Below, one piece after another: positions 9,835-18,222 of a DNA stretch of 64,000 nucleotides; the first letter of the stretch is position 1; each line of letters starts with the position of its first letter. The stretch lies in NCBI RefSeq assembly GCF_000425725.1, contig NZ_AUDZ01000013.1, positions 310,001-374,000 of the forward strand, given 5' to 3'. Both the position numbers and the translations under genes were made by a program. The stretch is from Halomonas halocynthiae DSM 14573. GTDB taxonomy: Bacteria; Pseudomonadota; Gammaproteobacteria; Pseudomonadales; Halomonadaceae. The notes beneath the pieces are model-generated. The model had not been told where the DNA came from. It worked only from the letters and a program-made list of their open reading frames with translations, and did no database searches.

Positions 9835-10749
9835 ATGGGACATCATCATGATCATCCCCACATTGATCCTGCCTCTGGCGACCGGCGCGTCAGCATCTCC
9901 ATTTGGGCCAATGGGCTCTTAACCATCGCTCAAATCGTCGGTGGCATTATGGCGGGGAGCCTATCGCTGATCGCTGATGCGTTACATAACTTTTCTGACA
10001 TGGCAGCATTAGTCATTGCCTTTGCTGCTCGTAAAATCGCCAGACGGCCTGCCGATGTGCATATGACCTTTGGCTATGGCCGCATCGAGATAGTGGCAGC
10101 ACTCATCAATTACACCACCCTCATTATTGTCGGTGTCTACCTGATTTACGAAGGCGCTATGCGGATGGTCGATCCCCCTGAGATAGAGGGATGGACGATC
10201 GTGATTATTGGTGGCGTCGCGCTCGTCGTCGATGCCCTTACCGCCATGCTCACGTGGTCAATGCAAAAAGAGAGTGTCAATATCCGCGCCCTTTTTCTGC
10301 ATAACTTATCGGATGCGTTTGCCTCCATCGCCGTGATTATCGGTGGTTCGCTTATTTTACTGTACGACATGCGCTGGGTAGACCCCGCGATCACGATAGG
10401 GATTGCGCTATATATTCTTTACCTAGCCTTCTCTGAAATTGGCGGCCCTATCCGTACGCTAATGCTGGGATCTCCCCCGGACATTGACGGGCAGGCAGTC
10501 GTTGAGACCGTACGAGATATCGAGGGAGTCCAGGATATTCACCATGTGCATCTATGGCAGATGCAGGAAAACATGGCAGCCCTTGACTGCCACGTGGTTC
10601 TGACAGAAACCGGCTGGCAGCAGCTTGAATCCGTCAAAGCAGAGATCAAGGAGCAGCTTAAAATGCGCTTCAGTATTGCTCATTCCAGCCTAGAGTTTGA
10701 GCATAGTGACCACGCGCATCAAAATGCCAATCTATATGGGCATGAGTGA
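9835..10749 (+). CDS. Cation diffusion facilitator (CzcD/ZitB-type Zn/Cd/Co exporter)
   Basis: 304 residues. A His-rich start (MGHHHDHPH) precedes six membrane helices. Metal-site motifs are LIADALHNFSD in helix 2 (Asp48, His51, Asp55 region) and LFLHNLSDA in helix 5. A cytoplasmic ferredoxin-like domain follows (about 205-290: VVETVRDIEGVQDIHHVHLWQM), with a His-rich tail (HSDHAHQNANLYGHE). It exports divalent cations from cytosol to periplasm by proton antiport. It is controlled by the MerR-type promoter 34 bases upstream. A complete, typical CDF. Confidence 0.93.
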   Translation: MGHHHDHPHIDPASGDRRVSISIWANGLLTIAQIVGGIMAGSLSLIADALHNFSDMAALVIAFAARKIARRPADVHMTFGYGRIEIVAALINYTTLIIVGVYLIYEGAMRMVDPPEIEGWTIVIIGGVALVVDALTAMLTWSMQKESVNIRALFLHNLSDAFASIAVIIGGSLILLYDMRWVDPAITIGIALYILYLAFSEIGGPIRTLMLGSPPDIDGQAVVETVRDIEGVQDIHHVHLWQMQENMAALDCHVVLTETGWQQLESVKAEIKEQLKMRFSIAHSSLEFEHSDHAHQNANLYGHE

Positions 10750-10862
10750 CAGACCGAGGCCGGCTCCCAGCTCAGGTAGATAGCGAGCAGCTTACTCCCA
10801 TAGCGATTGGCTTATTTTTCAACCCTACTTTTCCACCCCATCGTTGAGACAGAGAGAGAAAC

Positions 10863-11540
10863 ATGTTCAAAAAAGCGTCTTTTATATTGGCCGGTACGTT
10901 AATGCTGACCGCTGCGATCGTCGCCGTATCGAAGCCTGCCCTCTTAGACATGCAAGCTCAGGCAGCAAAAGAGAGCGGTGTCCAGGCCGAGGACTCCTTG
11001 GTGCGTTCACACTCCCCCATCTTGGGACGAGAAGACGCGCCGGTGACGATTGTGGAATTCTTCGATCCGGCTTGCGAAGCCTGCCGTGCTTTCTATCCCC
11101 TGACAAAAAGTATTCTGGAAACCTACCCAGAAAAAGTGCGGCTCATCGTGCGCTACACTCCTTTCCACGGCGACGTATCGGACAAGGCCATTCGGGTATT
11201 AGAAGTTGCTCGTCGTCAGGGCGTCTTTGAACCGGTACTGGAGAGGCTGCTGGCTCGCCAGGATCAATGGGCTTCACATGGCAGTTTTGATGAATCCGCT
11301 ATCCTCGATATCGCGAGCCAAGGAGGCCTTGATTTAGCGGCTGCCGAAGAGCAACTGACTTCTGCTGAGGTGCAGGCGGTGATTGACCAAGACATGGCGG
11401 ATGTCAGAGCCAATCAGATTCGCCAAACACCTACCTTTTTTGTCAATGGCGAGCCTTTAGACCCCTTTGGTATGCAAGAGCTGATTGATGCCGTCGAGAG
11501 TGAAGTAGCGGAGATCTCTGGGGAAGAGGATGGCCAGTGA
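10863..11540 (+). CDS. DsbA-like periplasmic thioredoxin-fold protein
   Basis: 225 residues. An N-terminal hydrophobic segment (about 5-23) acts as signal or anchor. The redox motif is CEAC (Cys71, Cys74) in VEFFDPACEACRAF, and the cis-proline loop is RQTPTFFVNG (Pro190). The helical insertion (about 110-175) is of DsbA/DsbG-like (Thioredoxin_4) type. It overlaps the following M23 peptidase by 4 bases. In a metal island it may repair or protect thiols of envelope proteins under Cd/Pb/Hg stress (inference). Confidence 0.88.
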   Translation: MFKKASFILAGTLMLTAAIVAVSKPALLDMQAQAAKESGVQAEDSLVRSHSPILGREDAPVTIVEFFDPACEACRAFYPLTKSILETYPEKVRLIVRYTPFHGDVSDKAIRVLEVARRQGVFEPVLERLLARQDQWASHGSFDESAILDIASQGGLDLAAAEEQLTSAEVQAVIDQDMADVRANQIRQTPTFFVNGEPLDPFGMQELIDAVESEVAEISGEEDGQ

Positions 11541-12529
11541 TGCAGCGCTGGTGGTTACTAGGCTTGGTGGGCTTTTACCCCTTGCTAGCCGAAGCCAATT
11601 GGCAAACGCATCTGTCATTGCCTCCGTCTGAACTTAGCCCTGTCAAGTTACAGGCGGCTAGCGAGCAAGAAGGCACATTACCGCTCGATAGCGTTGATAC
11701 CCTAACCTTTGGGCGTGATGTCGTCATTGATACCACCCTCTACGAGGCCTTGGCAGCAGAAGGTGTCCCAACGCGTTTCGCCACTAAACTGGAAACACTG
11801 CTCAGCGAGTTTATCGCAGCGCCGCTGGAGTTTTCTGGCAGTGAACGTATTCAATTAGTGTGGGAGGAAGATCGACGCCAGGACGGCGCCCGTGTTGGGC
11901 CACCACGCCTCAGTTATGCCGCTCTGCCTGATCAGGCAGAGCCCTTGGAGGTCATATGGCCGGTCACCCAAAAGGGGGACGTAGCTCTTTTCAAAAGCGA
12001 CACCCTGCTAGGCACGTTGCGGTTGCCCGTGCTTAGTGCCCGCTTAACGTCTCGCTTTGGGAATCGGCGACATCCTGTGTATGGAGGGATGCGTCCTCAT
12101 AATGGAATTGACTTGGCTGCGCCGACAGGAACGCCGGTCATTGCCACCGCACCTGGGCGCGTATCCTTTATGGGTCGCCAAGGGGGATATGGGCAGGTGA
12201 TCGAGGTGGAGCACGACACAGGGGCAATCAGTCGCTACACACACCTTAGCCGATTTTCCCCACAGCTAGTGGTTGGGGATTTAGTCAATGCGGGAGAGTC
12301 GCTCGGAGAGGTAGGTGCCTCTGGGGTCGCCACGGGGCCCAACCTACATTACGAAGTGAGAGTCAATAACCAGCCTGTTGACCCCCTTGGTCAAGGTCAA
12401 CGCATCATGCTAGGCGAACAGCCGACTCAAAGTGAATATCAAGCGTCACTTTACGAGGCAAGAGATCGCTTAGAACAAGCTATCGGTACGGCGTCACTTT
12501 ATGACTTGATCTCGTTTAACGAGCCGTAA
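11537..12529 (+). CDS. M23 (LytM-type) metallopeptidase
   Basis: 330 residues. Signal peptide about 1-20 (LLAEA). A central region (about 50-165) resembles the accessory domains preceding LytM. The C-terminal M23 domain (about 167-285) has zinc ligands His188 and Asp192 (RPHNGIDLA) and His271 (NLHYEV), plus catalytic His236 (YTHLSRF). It should cleave peptidoglycan peptide bridges in the periplasm. All metal ligands are present, so it looks active rather than EnvC-like degenerate. Start overlaps the DsbA-like gene by four bases. Confidence 0.87.
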   Translation: MMQRWWLLGLVGFYPLLAEANWQTHLSLPPSELSPVKLQAASEQEGTLPLDSVDTLTFGRDVVIDTTLYEALAAEGVPTRFATKLETLLSEFIAAPLEFSGSERIQLVWEEDRRQDGARVGPPRLSYAALPDQAEPLEVIWPVTQKGDVALFKSDTLLGTLRLPVLSARLTSRFGNRRHPVYGGMRPHNGIDLAAPTGTPVIATAPGRVSFMGRQGGYGQVIEVEHDTGAISRYTHLSRFSPQLVVGDLVNAGESLGEVGASGVATGPNLHYEVRVNNQPVDPLGQGQRIMLGEQPTQSEYQASLYEARDRLEQAIGTASLYDLISFNEP

Positions 12530-12640
12530 CCACTCGTGCTTAACAACGTTGCATGGGGGTTAGTAACGTGAACGTGCGCTTGTCTCGTTATGGAACCCAA
12601 GCCGTGTAATCACTCATCTATCACAACACAGGTAATCGGT

Positions 12641-13423
12641 ATGGAAGAGGTTTCTCCCGTCACCATGGGGGTATTGGCAAGCCTTGCGGCGGGCTTGATG
12701 ACGGCTGTAGGGGCGCTTCCTGTCTTGTTTACCAAAACACCGAATCGTGGTGTTCGCGATTTAGCGTTGGGGTTCGCCGCTGGTGTCATGCTAGCGGCCT
12801 CTTTCTTCTCACTGATCATACCCTCCTTAGAAGCCTCGGAGCTGCGTTATGGCGGTAGCGTGGTACCTGCTGCCATTGCTTGTGCGGCCATTTTGCTAGG
12901 GATTGGAATGGTCGCACTACTGAACGAGCTCTTACCTCATGAGCACTTCGAACAGGGGCGAGAAGGGCCAGAGGCTGCCTCACTACGCCGTATCTGGTTG
13001 TTTATTATTGCCATTACGATACACAACCTGCCAGAAGGGCTGGCCGTTGGCGTGGCCTTTGGCGCAGGGGGAAGCGAAGGAGGCATGCCGCTAGCGATTG
13101 GCATTGGACTTCAGAATGCCCCAGAAGGACTGGCCGTAGCAGTATCACTGCTAAGCGTGGGCTATTCACGTTGGCGGTCATGGACGATTGCCGCCCTTAC
13201 GGGGCTTGTTGAGCCGTTGGGTGGCTTATTAGGCGCTGGAGTCATCAGCATGTCACAAGCGCTACTGCCCTGGGGGTTGGCCTTTGCAGCGGGGGCGATG
13301 TTGTATGTGATCAGTCATGAGATTATTCCCGAAACTCATCGGAGCGGGCACCAAAAAAAGGCCACGCTGGGCCTCTCCATCGGATTGGTACTCATGCTGT
13401 TTTTGGATGTTTCGCTGGGCTAA
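12641..13423 (+). CDS. ZIP family metal transporter (GufA/ZupT type)
   Basis: 260 residues from ATG 12641; the frame is open upstream to 12590, but MEEVSPVTMG fits the family and has AGGT upstream. Eight membrane helices. The signature metal-binding helices IAITIHNLPEGLAVGVAFG and IGLQNAPEGLAVAVSL are both present (HNxPEG and QNxPEG). ZIP proteins usually bring Zn(II) and similar ions into the cytosol, so an importer sits inside an export island. It may balance zinc while the exporters are on (inference). It converges on the regulator gene at 13452. Confidence 0.9.
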   Translation: MEEVSPVTMGVLASLAAGLMTAVGALPVLFTKTPNRGVRDLALGFAAGVMLAASFFSLIIPSLEASELRYGGSVVPAAIACAAILLGIGMVALLNELLPHEHFEQGREGPEAASLRRIWLFIIAITIHNLPEGLAVGVAFGAGGSEGGMPLAIGIGLQNAPEGLAVAVSLLSVGYSRWRSWTIAALTGLVEPLGGLLGAGVISMSQALLPWGLAFAAGAMLYVISHEIIPETHRSGHQKKATLGLSIGLVLMLFLDVSLG

Positions 13424-13451
13424 CCATTGGGCGTGGGGCGTAGCGTTAGTG

Positions 13452-13910
13452 CTAACCCAAGTCGTGAGCCCCTCCGTGCGATTTTTCAGTGATACAGAGC
13501 TGATGATCACTGATGACCTCAATGATTCGGCAGCTTTCCACTTTACCACCGGCACACTGTGTGACCATCCGTTGAAGCTCCTCACGCAGTATGGACAGTC
13601 GTTGAAGGCGGGACTCCACTTTCTTTAGGTGATGCGTGGCGATGGCATCGACTTCTTGGCAAGGCATATCAGGTTGATCTGACATGGCCAAAAGCTCTCG
13701 CACTGACTCCACCGAAAAGCCAAAGTCACGGGCATGACGAATAAAGGTCAAGCGCCGCACAGCGTCGTCTCCATAGCGGCGCTGTCCTCCGCCGGTTCGT
13801 GTCGCATCGCGCAACAGCCCAATACGCTCGTAATAGCGAACCGTTTCAGGTTTGCAATCGGCTCGTCGTGCTAACTCACCAATGCTGATACTTTGCCCCA
13901 TCATCGACAT
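13452..13910 (-). CDS. MerR-family Cd/Pb/Zn-responsive regulator (CadR/PbrR type)
   Basis: 152 residues from ATG 13910 (AAGGAG upstream); the longer frame to 13973 would run through its own promoter. N-terminal helix-turn-helix (SIGELARRADCKPETVRYYERIGLL) with a cysteine at 19 as in PbrR-like proteins. The inducer cysteines are Cys84 (MPCQEV), Cys119 and Cys127 (QCAGGKVESC). This matches the three-cysteine pattern of CadR/PbrR, not the CueR pattern. Divergent from the P1B ATPase across a 19-bp-spacer promoter. Confidence 0.9.
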   Translation of the reverse strand: MSMMGQSISIGELARRADCKPETVRYYERIGLLRDATRTGGGQRRYGDDAVRRLTFIRHARDFGFSVESVRELLAMSDQPDMPCQEVDAIATHHLKKVESRLQRLSILREELQRMVTQCAGGKVESCRIIEVISDHQLCITEKSHGGAHDLG

Positions 13911-13932
13911 GGTAAAACTCCTTACGCAGGGC

Positions 13933-13963
13933 TTGAAGCTGTAGTTGCTACAAGGTTTACACT
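13933..13963 (+). promoter_or_regulatory. MerR-family promoter of the P1B-ATPase operon
   Basis: -35 TTGAAG (13933-13938), a 19-base spacer, -10 TACACT (13958-13963). The perfect dyad TGTAG-TTG-CTACA lies at 13940-13952. It shares TTGAAGCT-TAGTTGCTA with the site before the CDF gene. It should be bound by the divergent regulator. Confidence 0.85.
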
Positions 13964-13996
13964 TCAAAACCATAGCTCATTGGGAGAAGAGGCACC

Positions 13997-16183
13997 ATGA
14001 AAACATCAACGCAGGCGACAGCGCCTACCGTCTTGACACTGCGTGTTGAAGGCATGGACTGCGGCGGTTGTGAGCGCAAGGTTGTGTCGGCGCTAGAGCG
14101 GCTGGACGGCATTGAGGAAGTCACGGCAAGCTCCGTCACAGGATCGGTGAAGATTCACCAGCGCGATCATGGAGGCCCCTCGCAACAGACCATTGAGGGC
14201 ATCCTGAACGAACTAGGCTATCAAGTGACTTCCCCTGCTGGCCAAACACGCGCATCTGGTGCTTCATCCTCTTGGTGGCAAACCGCTAAAGGGCGCTTGG
14301 TCATTATCACGGGAAATCTGCTGATCGTAGCCTTCGCGCTTCGTTTAGCATGGCCTGCGCTGGGTAATGTGCCGTTCATTCTGGCCACGCTGGTCGGCTT
14401 AATGCCCATTGCGCAGAGTGCCTGGGGCGCCCTCAAAATGCGCAACCCCTTTACCATCGAGATGCTGATGTGCATCGCTGCGGTTGGCGCATTGGCCATC
14501 AATGCTGCTGCTGAAGCTGCGATGGTCGTGTTCTTGTTCGCCGTAGGTGAGCTACTCGAAGGGGTAGCTGCGTCACGGGCGCGCCGCAGTATCTCAGCCT
14601 TGGCAAACTTAACACCCTCAACGGCGAGGCTGATGGACAACGGCCATCTGCGTGATGTCTCGGCGGAGTCACTTAAACCCGGTCAGCGTGTGCTGGTGCG
14701 GCCCGGTGATCGCGTACCCTGCGATGGACGCATCCTGGTGGGCACCTCCGACATTGACGAGTCGCCGGTAAACGGCGAGTCCATACCTCGTTCGCGAGCG
14801 CCTGGTGATGACATTTTTGCTGGCACAGTGAATCTTGATGCCGCCCTGGAGGTGGAGGTAACACGAGGCGCTGATGACAATACGATCGCACGCGTTATTC
14901 GTCTGGTTGAAGAAGCACAGGCCGCCAAGGCACCGATAGCACGCTTTATTGATCGTTTTGCGTATTACTATATGCCCGCCGTCGTCTTACTCGCCCTACT
15001 GATGGCGATAGTGCCACCGCTGGTATCGACCATGGCATGGTCGGAGTCGATTTACCGTGCGTTAGCATTGCTGTTAATCGCATGCCCCTGCGCGTTAGTC
15101 ATTTCCACCCCTGCCGCCATCGCCGCCGGTCTCTCGGCGGGAGCTCGGCGCGGACTACTGATCAAAGGGGGAGCCGTTCTTGAACAGTTAGGTAAGCTTC
15201 GCTTGGTGGCATTAGATAAAACGGGCACCCTCACTGCGGGTACCCCAAGAGTCACAGATGTGGAGTCTTGGATTGCTGAGGAAGACGATAACAGCGTATT
15301 GCGGCTCGCCGCCGCAATAGAGCGGGATTCCAGTCACCCTATCGCCACGGCTATCGTTGAGCATGCCCGACAGTCGGGCATCAACCTCCCCACCGTCACC
15401 GGCGGCCGCGCTCTGGCGGGGCGCGGTGTTTCCGGCCAGGTGGAGGGTCGCGAGCTGAGCTTAATGACGCCTCGTCACCTTCACGAGAAAGTCATCCTTG
15501 AGGAAAGTCTCAGTGCTCGGATTGTCGCGTTAGAAGAAGCCGGTAAGAGCCTCGCTCTCCTCGTCGAAGGCGAGCGTTTACTGGGCTTGATCGCGGTTCG
15601 CGATGAGCCACGCGAAGATGCCATGGAAGGCCTAGCGGCGCTATCCCGTTTAGGCGTACAGGCGGTCATGCTCAGCGGTGATAATGCCCGCACCGTCGCT
15701 GCCACGGGGGGTCGCTTAGGCATTGAAGCGTACGGCGAACTAATGCCTGAAGACAAGGCAGCGTATGTTCGAGACTGGCAAGCGGCAGGCCGTGGCCCCA
15801 TCGGTAAAGTAGGCGATGGCATCAACGATGCACCGGCACTCGCGGCAGCAGATGTGGGTATCGCGATGGGGGGTGGCACGGATGTGGCGTTGGAAACCGC
15901 CGATGCAGCCTTGCTCAAGAACCGCGTTACCGGCATCGCTGAGCTGATAGACCTCTCTCGTGCCACGCTGCGCAATGTGAAAACCAACGTTGTTCTCGCC
16001 CTTGGCTTAAAAGCCATTTTCCTAGTTACAACGGCGCTGGGTATTACCGGCATGTGGATTGCGGTGATGGCCGATACCGGTGCTACCGTCCTGGTGACGT
16101 TGAACGCCATGCGACTGCTGGGTTACCGCTTTTCGCCCAGTACCGCAATGACAGGCCTGTCACAAGGAAAAACAACGTCATGA
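13997..16183 (+). CDS. P1B-type heavy-metal ATPase (ZntA/CadA/PbrA type)
   Basis: 728 residues. One N-terminal HMA domain has GMDCGGC (Cys22, Cys25). Actuator loop is PVNGESIPR. The membrane CPC motif is in LIACPCALVIST (about 362-364). The phosphorylation site is DKTGTLT (about 407), followed by an SSHPIA motif in the nucleotide domain and GDGINDAPALAAADVGIAMG at the hinge. It pumps Zn(II), Cd(II) or Pb(II) out of the cytosol. The CPC motif with a GMDC HMA fits the Zn/Cd/Pb subgroup rather than Cu. It is first in a run with lspA, lnt and an L,D-transpeptidase. Confidence 0.94.
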   Translation: MKTSTQATAPTVLTLRVEGMDCGGCERKVVSALERLDGIEEVTASSVTGSVKIHQRDHGGPSQQTIEGILNELGYQVTSPAGQTRASGASSSWWQTAKGRLVIITGNLLIVAFALRLAWPALGNVPFILATLVGLMPIAQSAWGALKMRNPFTIEMLMCIAAVGALAINAAAEAAMVVFLFAVGELLEGVAASRARRSISALANLTPSTARLMDNGHLRDVSAESLKPGQRVLVRPGDRVPCDGRILVGTSDIDESPVNGESIPRSRAPGDDIFAGTVNLDAALEVEVTRGADDNTIARVIRLVEEAQAAKAPIARFIDRFAYYYMPAVVLLALLMAIVPPLVSTMAWSESIYRALALLLIACPCALVISTPAAIAAGLSAGARRGLLIKGGAVLEQLGKLRLVALDKTGTLTAGTPRVTDVESWIAEEDDNSVLRLAAAIERDSSHPIATAIVEHARQSGINLPTVTGGRALAGRGVSGQVEGRELSLMTPRHLHEKVILEESLSARIVALEEAGKSLALLVEGERLLGLIAVRDEPREDAMEGLAALSRLGVQAVMLSGDNARTVAATGGRLGIEAYGELMPEDKAAYVRDWQAAGRGPIGKVGDGINDAPALAAADVGIAMGGGTDVALETADAALLKNRVTGIAELIDLSRATLRNVKTNVVLALGLKAIFLVTTALGITGMWIAVMADTGATVLVTLNAMRLLGYRFSPSTAMTGLSQGKTTS

Positions 16184-16683
16184 GAACAGCGCCAAACGAT
16201 AGCCCTTCACGTCGCTGGCCATGGTTCACATTAGCTTGCGTGATGGCTCTAGCCGATCAACTGGTCAAGGAAATTGTGCATGCCCAGATGTCGTTTGGCC
16301 AAGTCATTCCGCTAACGCCGTTTTTTAACTGGGTTTATACCGGGAACACAGGAGCCGCTTTCAGCTTTCTCGCAGAAGCAGGGGGTTGGCAGCGCTACCT
16401 CTTTCTTGGTTTAGCGTTGGTGGTGGTCGTCGTATTGGTTGTGCAGCTATGCAAACCCCTGTCGCGCTTGGAGGCCTGTGCGTACAGCCTGATTCTTGGC
16501 GGCGCGCTCGGTAATACTGTTGATCGCTTAGCGCGAGGGTACGTCGTCGACTATCTGGACATTTACTGGGGCGAATGGCATTGGCCCGCCTTTAACATGG
16601 CCGATATCGCGCTATTTGCCGGTGTATTGATGTTCGCGGTGGCGTTATGGCGTGAAAGTCCTGCTTTTAAGCGCTCTGAGTAA
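16180..16683 (+). CDS. lspA: Signal peptidase II (lipoprotein signal peptidase), metal-island copy
   Basis: 167 residues starting at ATG 16180, which overlaps the ATPase stop (ATGA); AAGGAAAA lies upstream. Four membrane helices, and both catalytic aspartates Asp115 (GNTVDRLARG) and Asp142 (FNMADIALF). It removes signal peptides from diacylglyceryl-prolipoproteins. An LspA-type gene linked to a lead/cadmium ATPase is known from pbr systems (PbrC) and from ISPpu12-type elements. It is presumably a second copy beside the housekeeping gene, which is not in this window. Confidence 0.93.
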   Translation: MRTAPNDSPSRRWPWFTLACVMALADQLVKEIVHAQMSFGQVIPLTPFFNWVYTGNTGAAFSFLAEAGGWQRYLFLGLALVVVVVLVVQLCKPLSRLEACAYSLILGGALGNTVDRLARGYVVDYLDIYWGEWHWPAFNMADIALFAGVLMFAVALWRESPAFKRSE

Positions 16684-16687
16684 CGCT

Positions 16688-18220
16688 ATGGATGTGGTCG
16701 ATAAAGATAAAGAATATACGCTTTTTGCTGGGCGCTCCTCACCAATAGTCGATTGCGTTGTAGCGCTCGCCGCTGGGGTGCTGACCACCTTGAGTGCCGC
16801 CCCCTTTTCCCTATGGTGGCTTGGCCCAGTGAGCGTGGCACTGGTCTATTGGAGAATAGCGTCGCTAACGCCCGCCATGGCCACCCTGCGTGGGTGGTGC
16901 TATGGGGTAGGCCTGTTCGGTTCAGGCACGTCGTGGGTCTTCGTTGCTATTCACGATTTCAGTGGCACCGGGGCCTTGGTGGCGATGCTCCTCACCACTC
17001 TTTTTGTCAGCGTCCTGGCGCTCTTCTTTGCAGTCCCCTTTGGGCTCTATCGACGCATCACGGGGCCACGGTTCGCCTTTCTTAGCTTTGCCGGTATGTG
17101 GGTGGTGAGCGAATGGCTACGCACTTGGATGCTCACCGGCTTTCCCTGGTTATTGCTGGGCACCTCTCAGATTGATTCTCCACTAGCCCCATGGGCGCCC
17201 GTTGGTGGTGTGTACTTGCTGTCACTCATGACCGCGCTGACAGGTACGTTAGGGGTAGAGGTACTGCGTCGCCGCTGGAGTTTCCTTGTCCCAATGGCCG
17301 CCTTGTGGATCGTTCCATTCCTATTGCCCGCCCAATGGACAACCCCGGCTGGCAAGCCCATCCGGGTGGCATTGCTGCAAGGGAATCTTGACCAGCGCAT
17401 TAAGTGGACTGCCCAAGGGCAGCGCGAAGCGATCAGTATCTACACGACGATGACACGGGAGCAAGCAAGGGATATCGATCTCATCGTTTGGCCTGAGGCA
17501 GCCCTTCCCATGCTTGAGCAGGAAGCACAGCAAATACTTGAGCAAGTAGCGTCCGACCTGGGGCCTGACACCGCCTTGTTGACCGGCATTTTGCAACGCG
17601 ACAGTGAAGGGCGCTCTTATAACAGCGTCATAGGGCTAAATGATGTGCAGGGCGAATACCAGAAGGCGCACTTGGTGCCCTTTGGCGAGTATTTGCCATT
17701 CCAAAGTCTCCTCGCTGGCACCCTTGCTTTTTTCGACTTGCCAGTACCTCGCCTGACCCCAGGGTCAGGCGAACAGGCTCCGTTACACGTGGCTGGAGCC
17801 ACCATTGGCAATGCCATTTGTTACGAAATCATTTTTGCCGACCATGTCGCCCAACAGGCGCGTAATGCCGAGCTGCTATTAACGGTTTCCAACGATACGT
17901 GGTTTGGGCGCTCCATTGGCCCACACCAACATCTTCAAATGGCGCGTCTACGTGCCTTAGAAAATGGTCGTCACCTACTTCGAGCTACCAGTAATGGCGT
18001 GACGGCCATCATCGATTCACAAGGTCACGTCACAGCCCGTGCCCCACAGTTTGAACAGGCCAGTTTAACGGGCGAGGTGACCCCGATGCAGGGCCTAACT
18101 CCTTTCACACGCACCGGTAGTGGCCCCGCTTGGATACTCGCTGCGGTGCTGACACTGCTCGGGTTACAACTGAACTTATCTCGATCAAAAAACGACGCAT
18201 TAGATGAAAAAGGAACCTAG
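16688..18220 (+). CDS. lnt: Apolipoprotein N-acyltransferase, metal-island copy
   Basis: 510 residues from ATG 16688, four bases after lspA stops; the frame is open upstream to 16652. Five to six N-terminal membrane helices, then a nitrilase-type domain with the catalytic triad: glutamate in WPEAALP (about 269), lysine in YQKAHLVPFGEYLP (about 328), and cysteine in NAICYEIIF (about 378). A C-terminal membrane anchor is near 485-505. It adds the third acyl chain to lipoproteins at the periplasmic face. With lspA this gives two consecutive steps of lipoprotein maturation inside a metal operon. Confidence 0.93.
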   Translation: MDVVDKDKEYTLFAGRSSPIVDCVVALAAGVLTTLSAAPFSLWWLGPVSVALVYWRIASLTPAMATLRGWCYGVGLFGSGTSWVFVAIHDFSGTGALVAMLLTTLFVSVLALFFAVPFGLYRRITGPRFAFLSFAGMWVVSEWLRTWMLTGFPWLLLGTSQIDSPLAPWAPVGGVYLLSLMTALTGTLGVEVLRRRWSFLVPMAALWIVPFLLPAQWTTPAGKPIRVALLQGNLDQRIKWTAQGQREAISIYTTMTREQARDIDLIVWPEAALPMLEQEAQQILEQVASDLGPDTALLTGILQRDSEGRSYNSVIGLNDVQGEYQKAHLVPFGEYLPFQSLLAGTLAFFDLPVPRLTPGSGEQAPLHVAGATIGNAICYEIIFADHVAQQARNAELLLTVSNDTWFGRSIGPHQHLQMARLRALENGRHLLRATSNGVTAIIDSQGHVTARAPQFEQASLTGEVTPMQGLTPFTRTGSGPAWILAAVLTLLGLQLNLSRSKNDALDEKGT

Positions 18221-18222
18221 CG

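Noticed and set aside
15481-16110. 209-codon minus-strand ORF inside the P1B ATPase gene
   Set aside because: Serine/alanine-rich low-complexity shadow of the ATPase frame with no motif.
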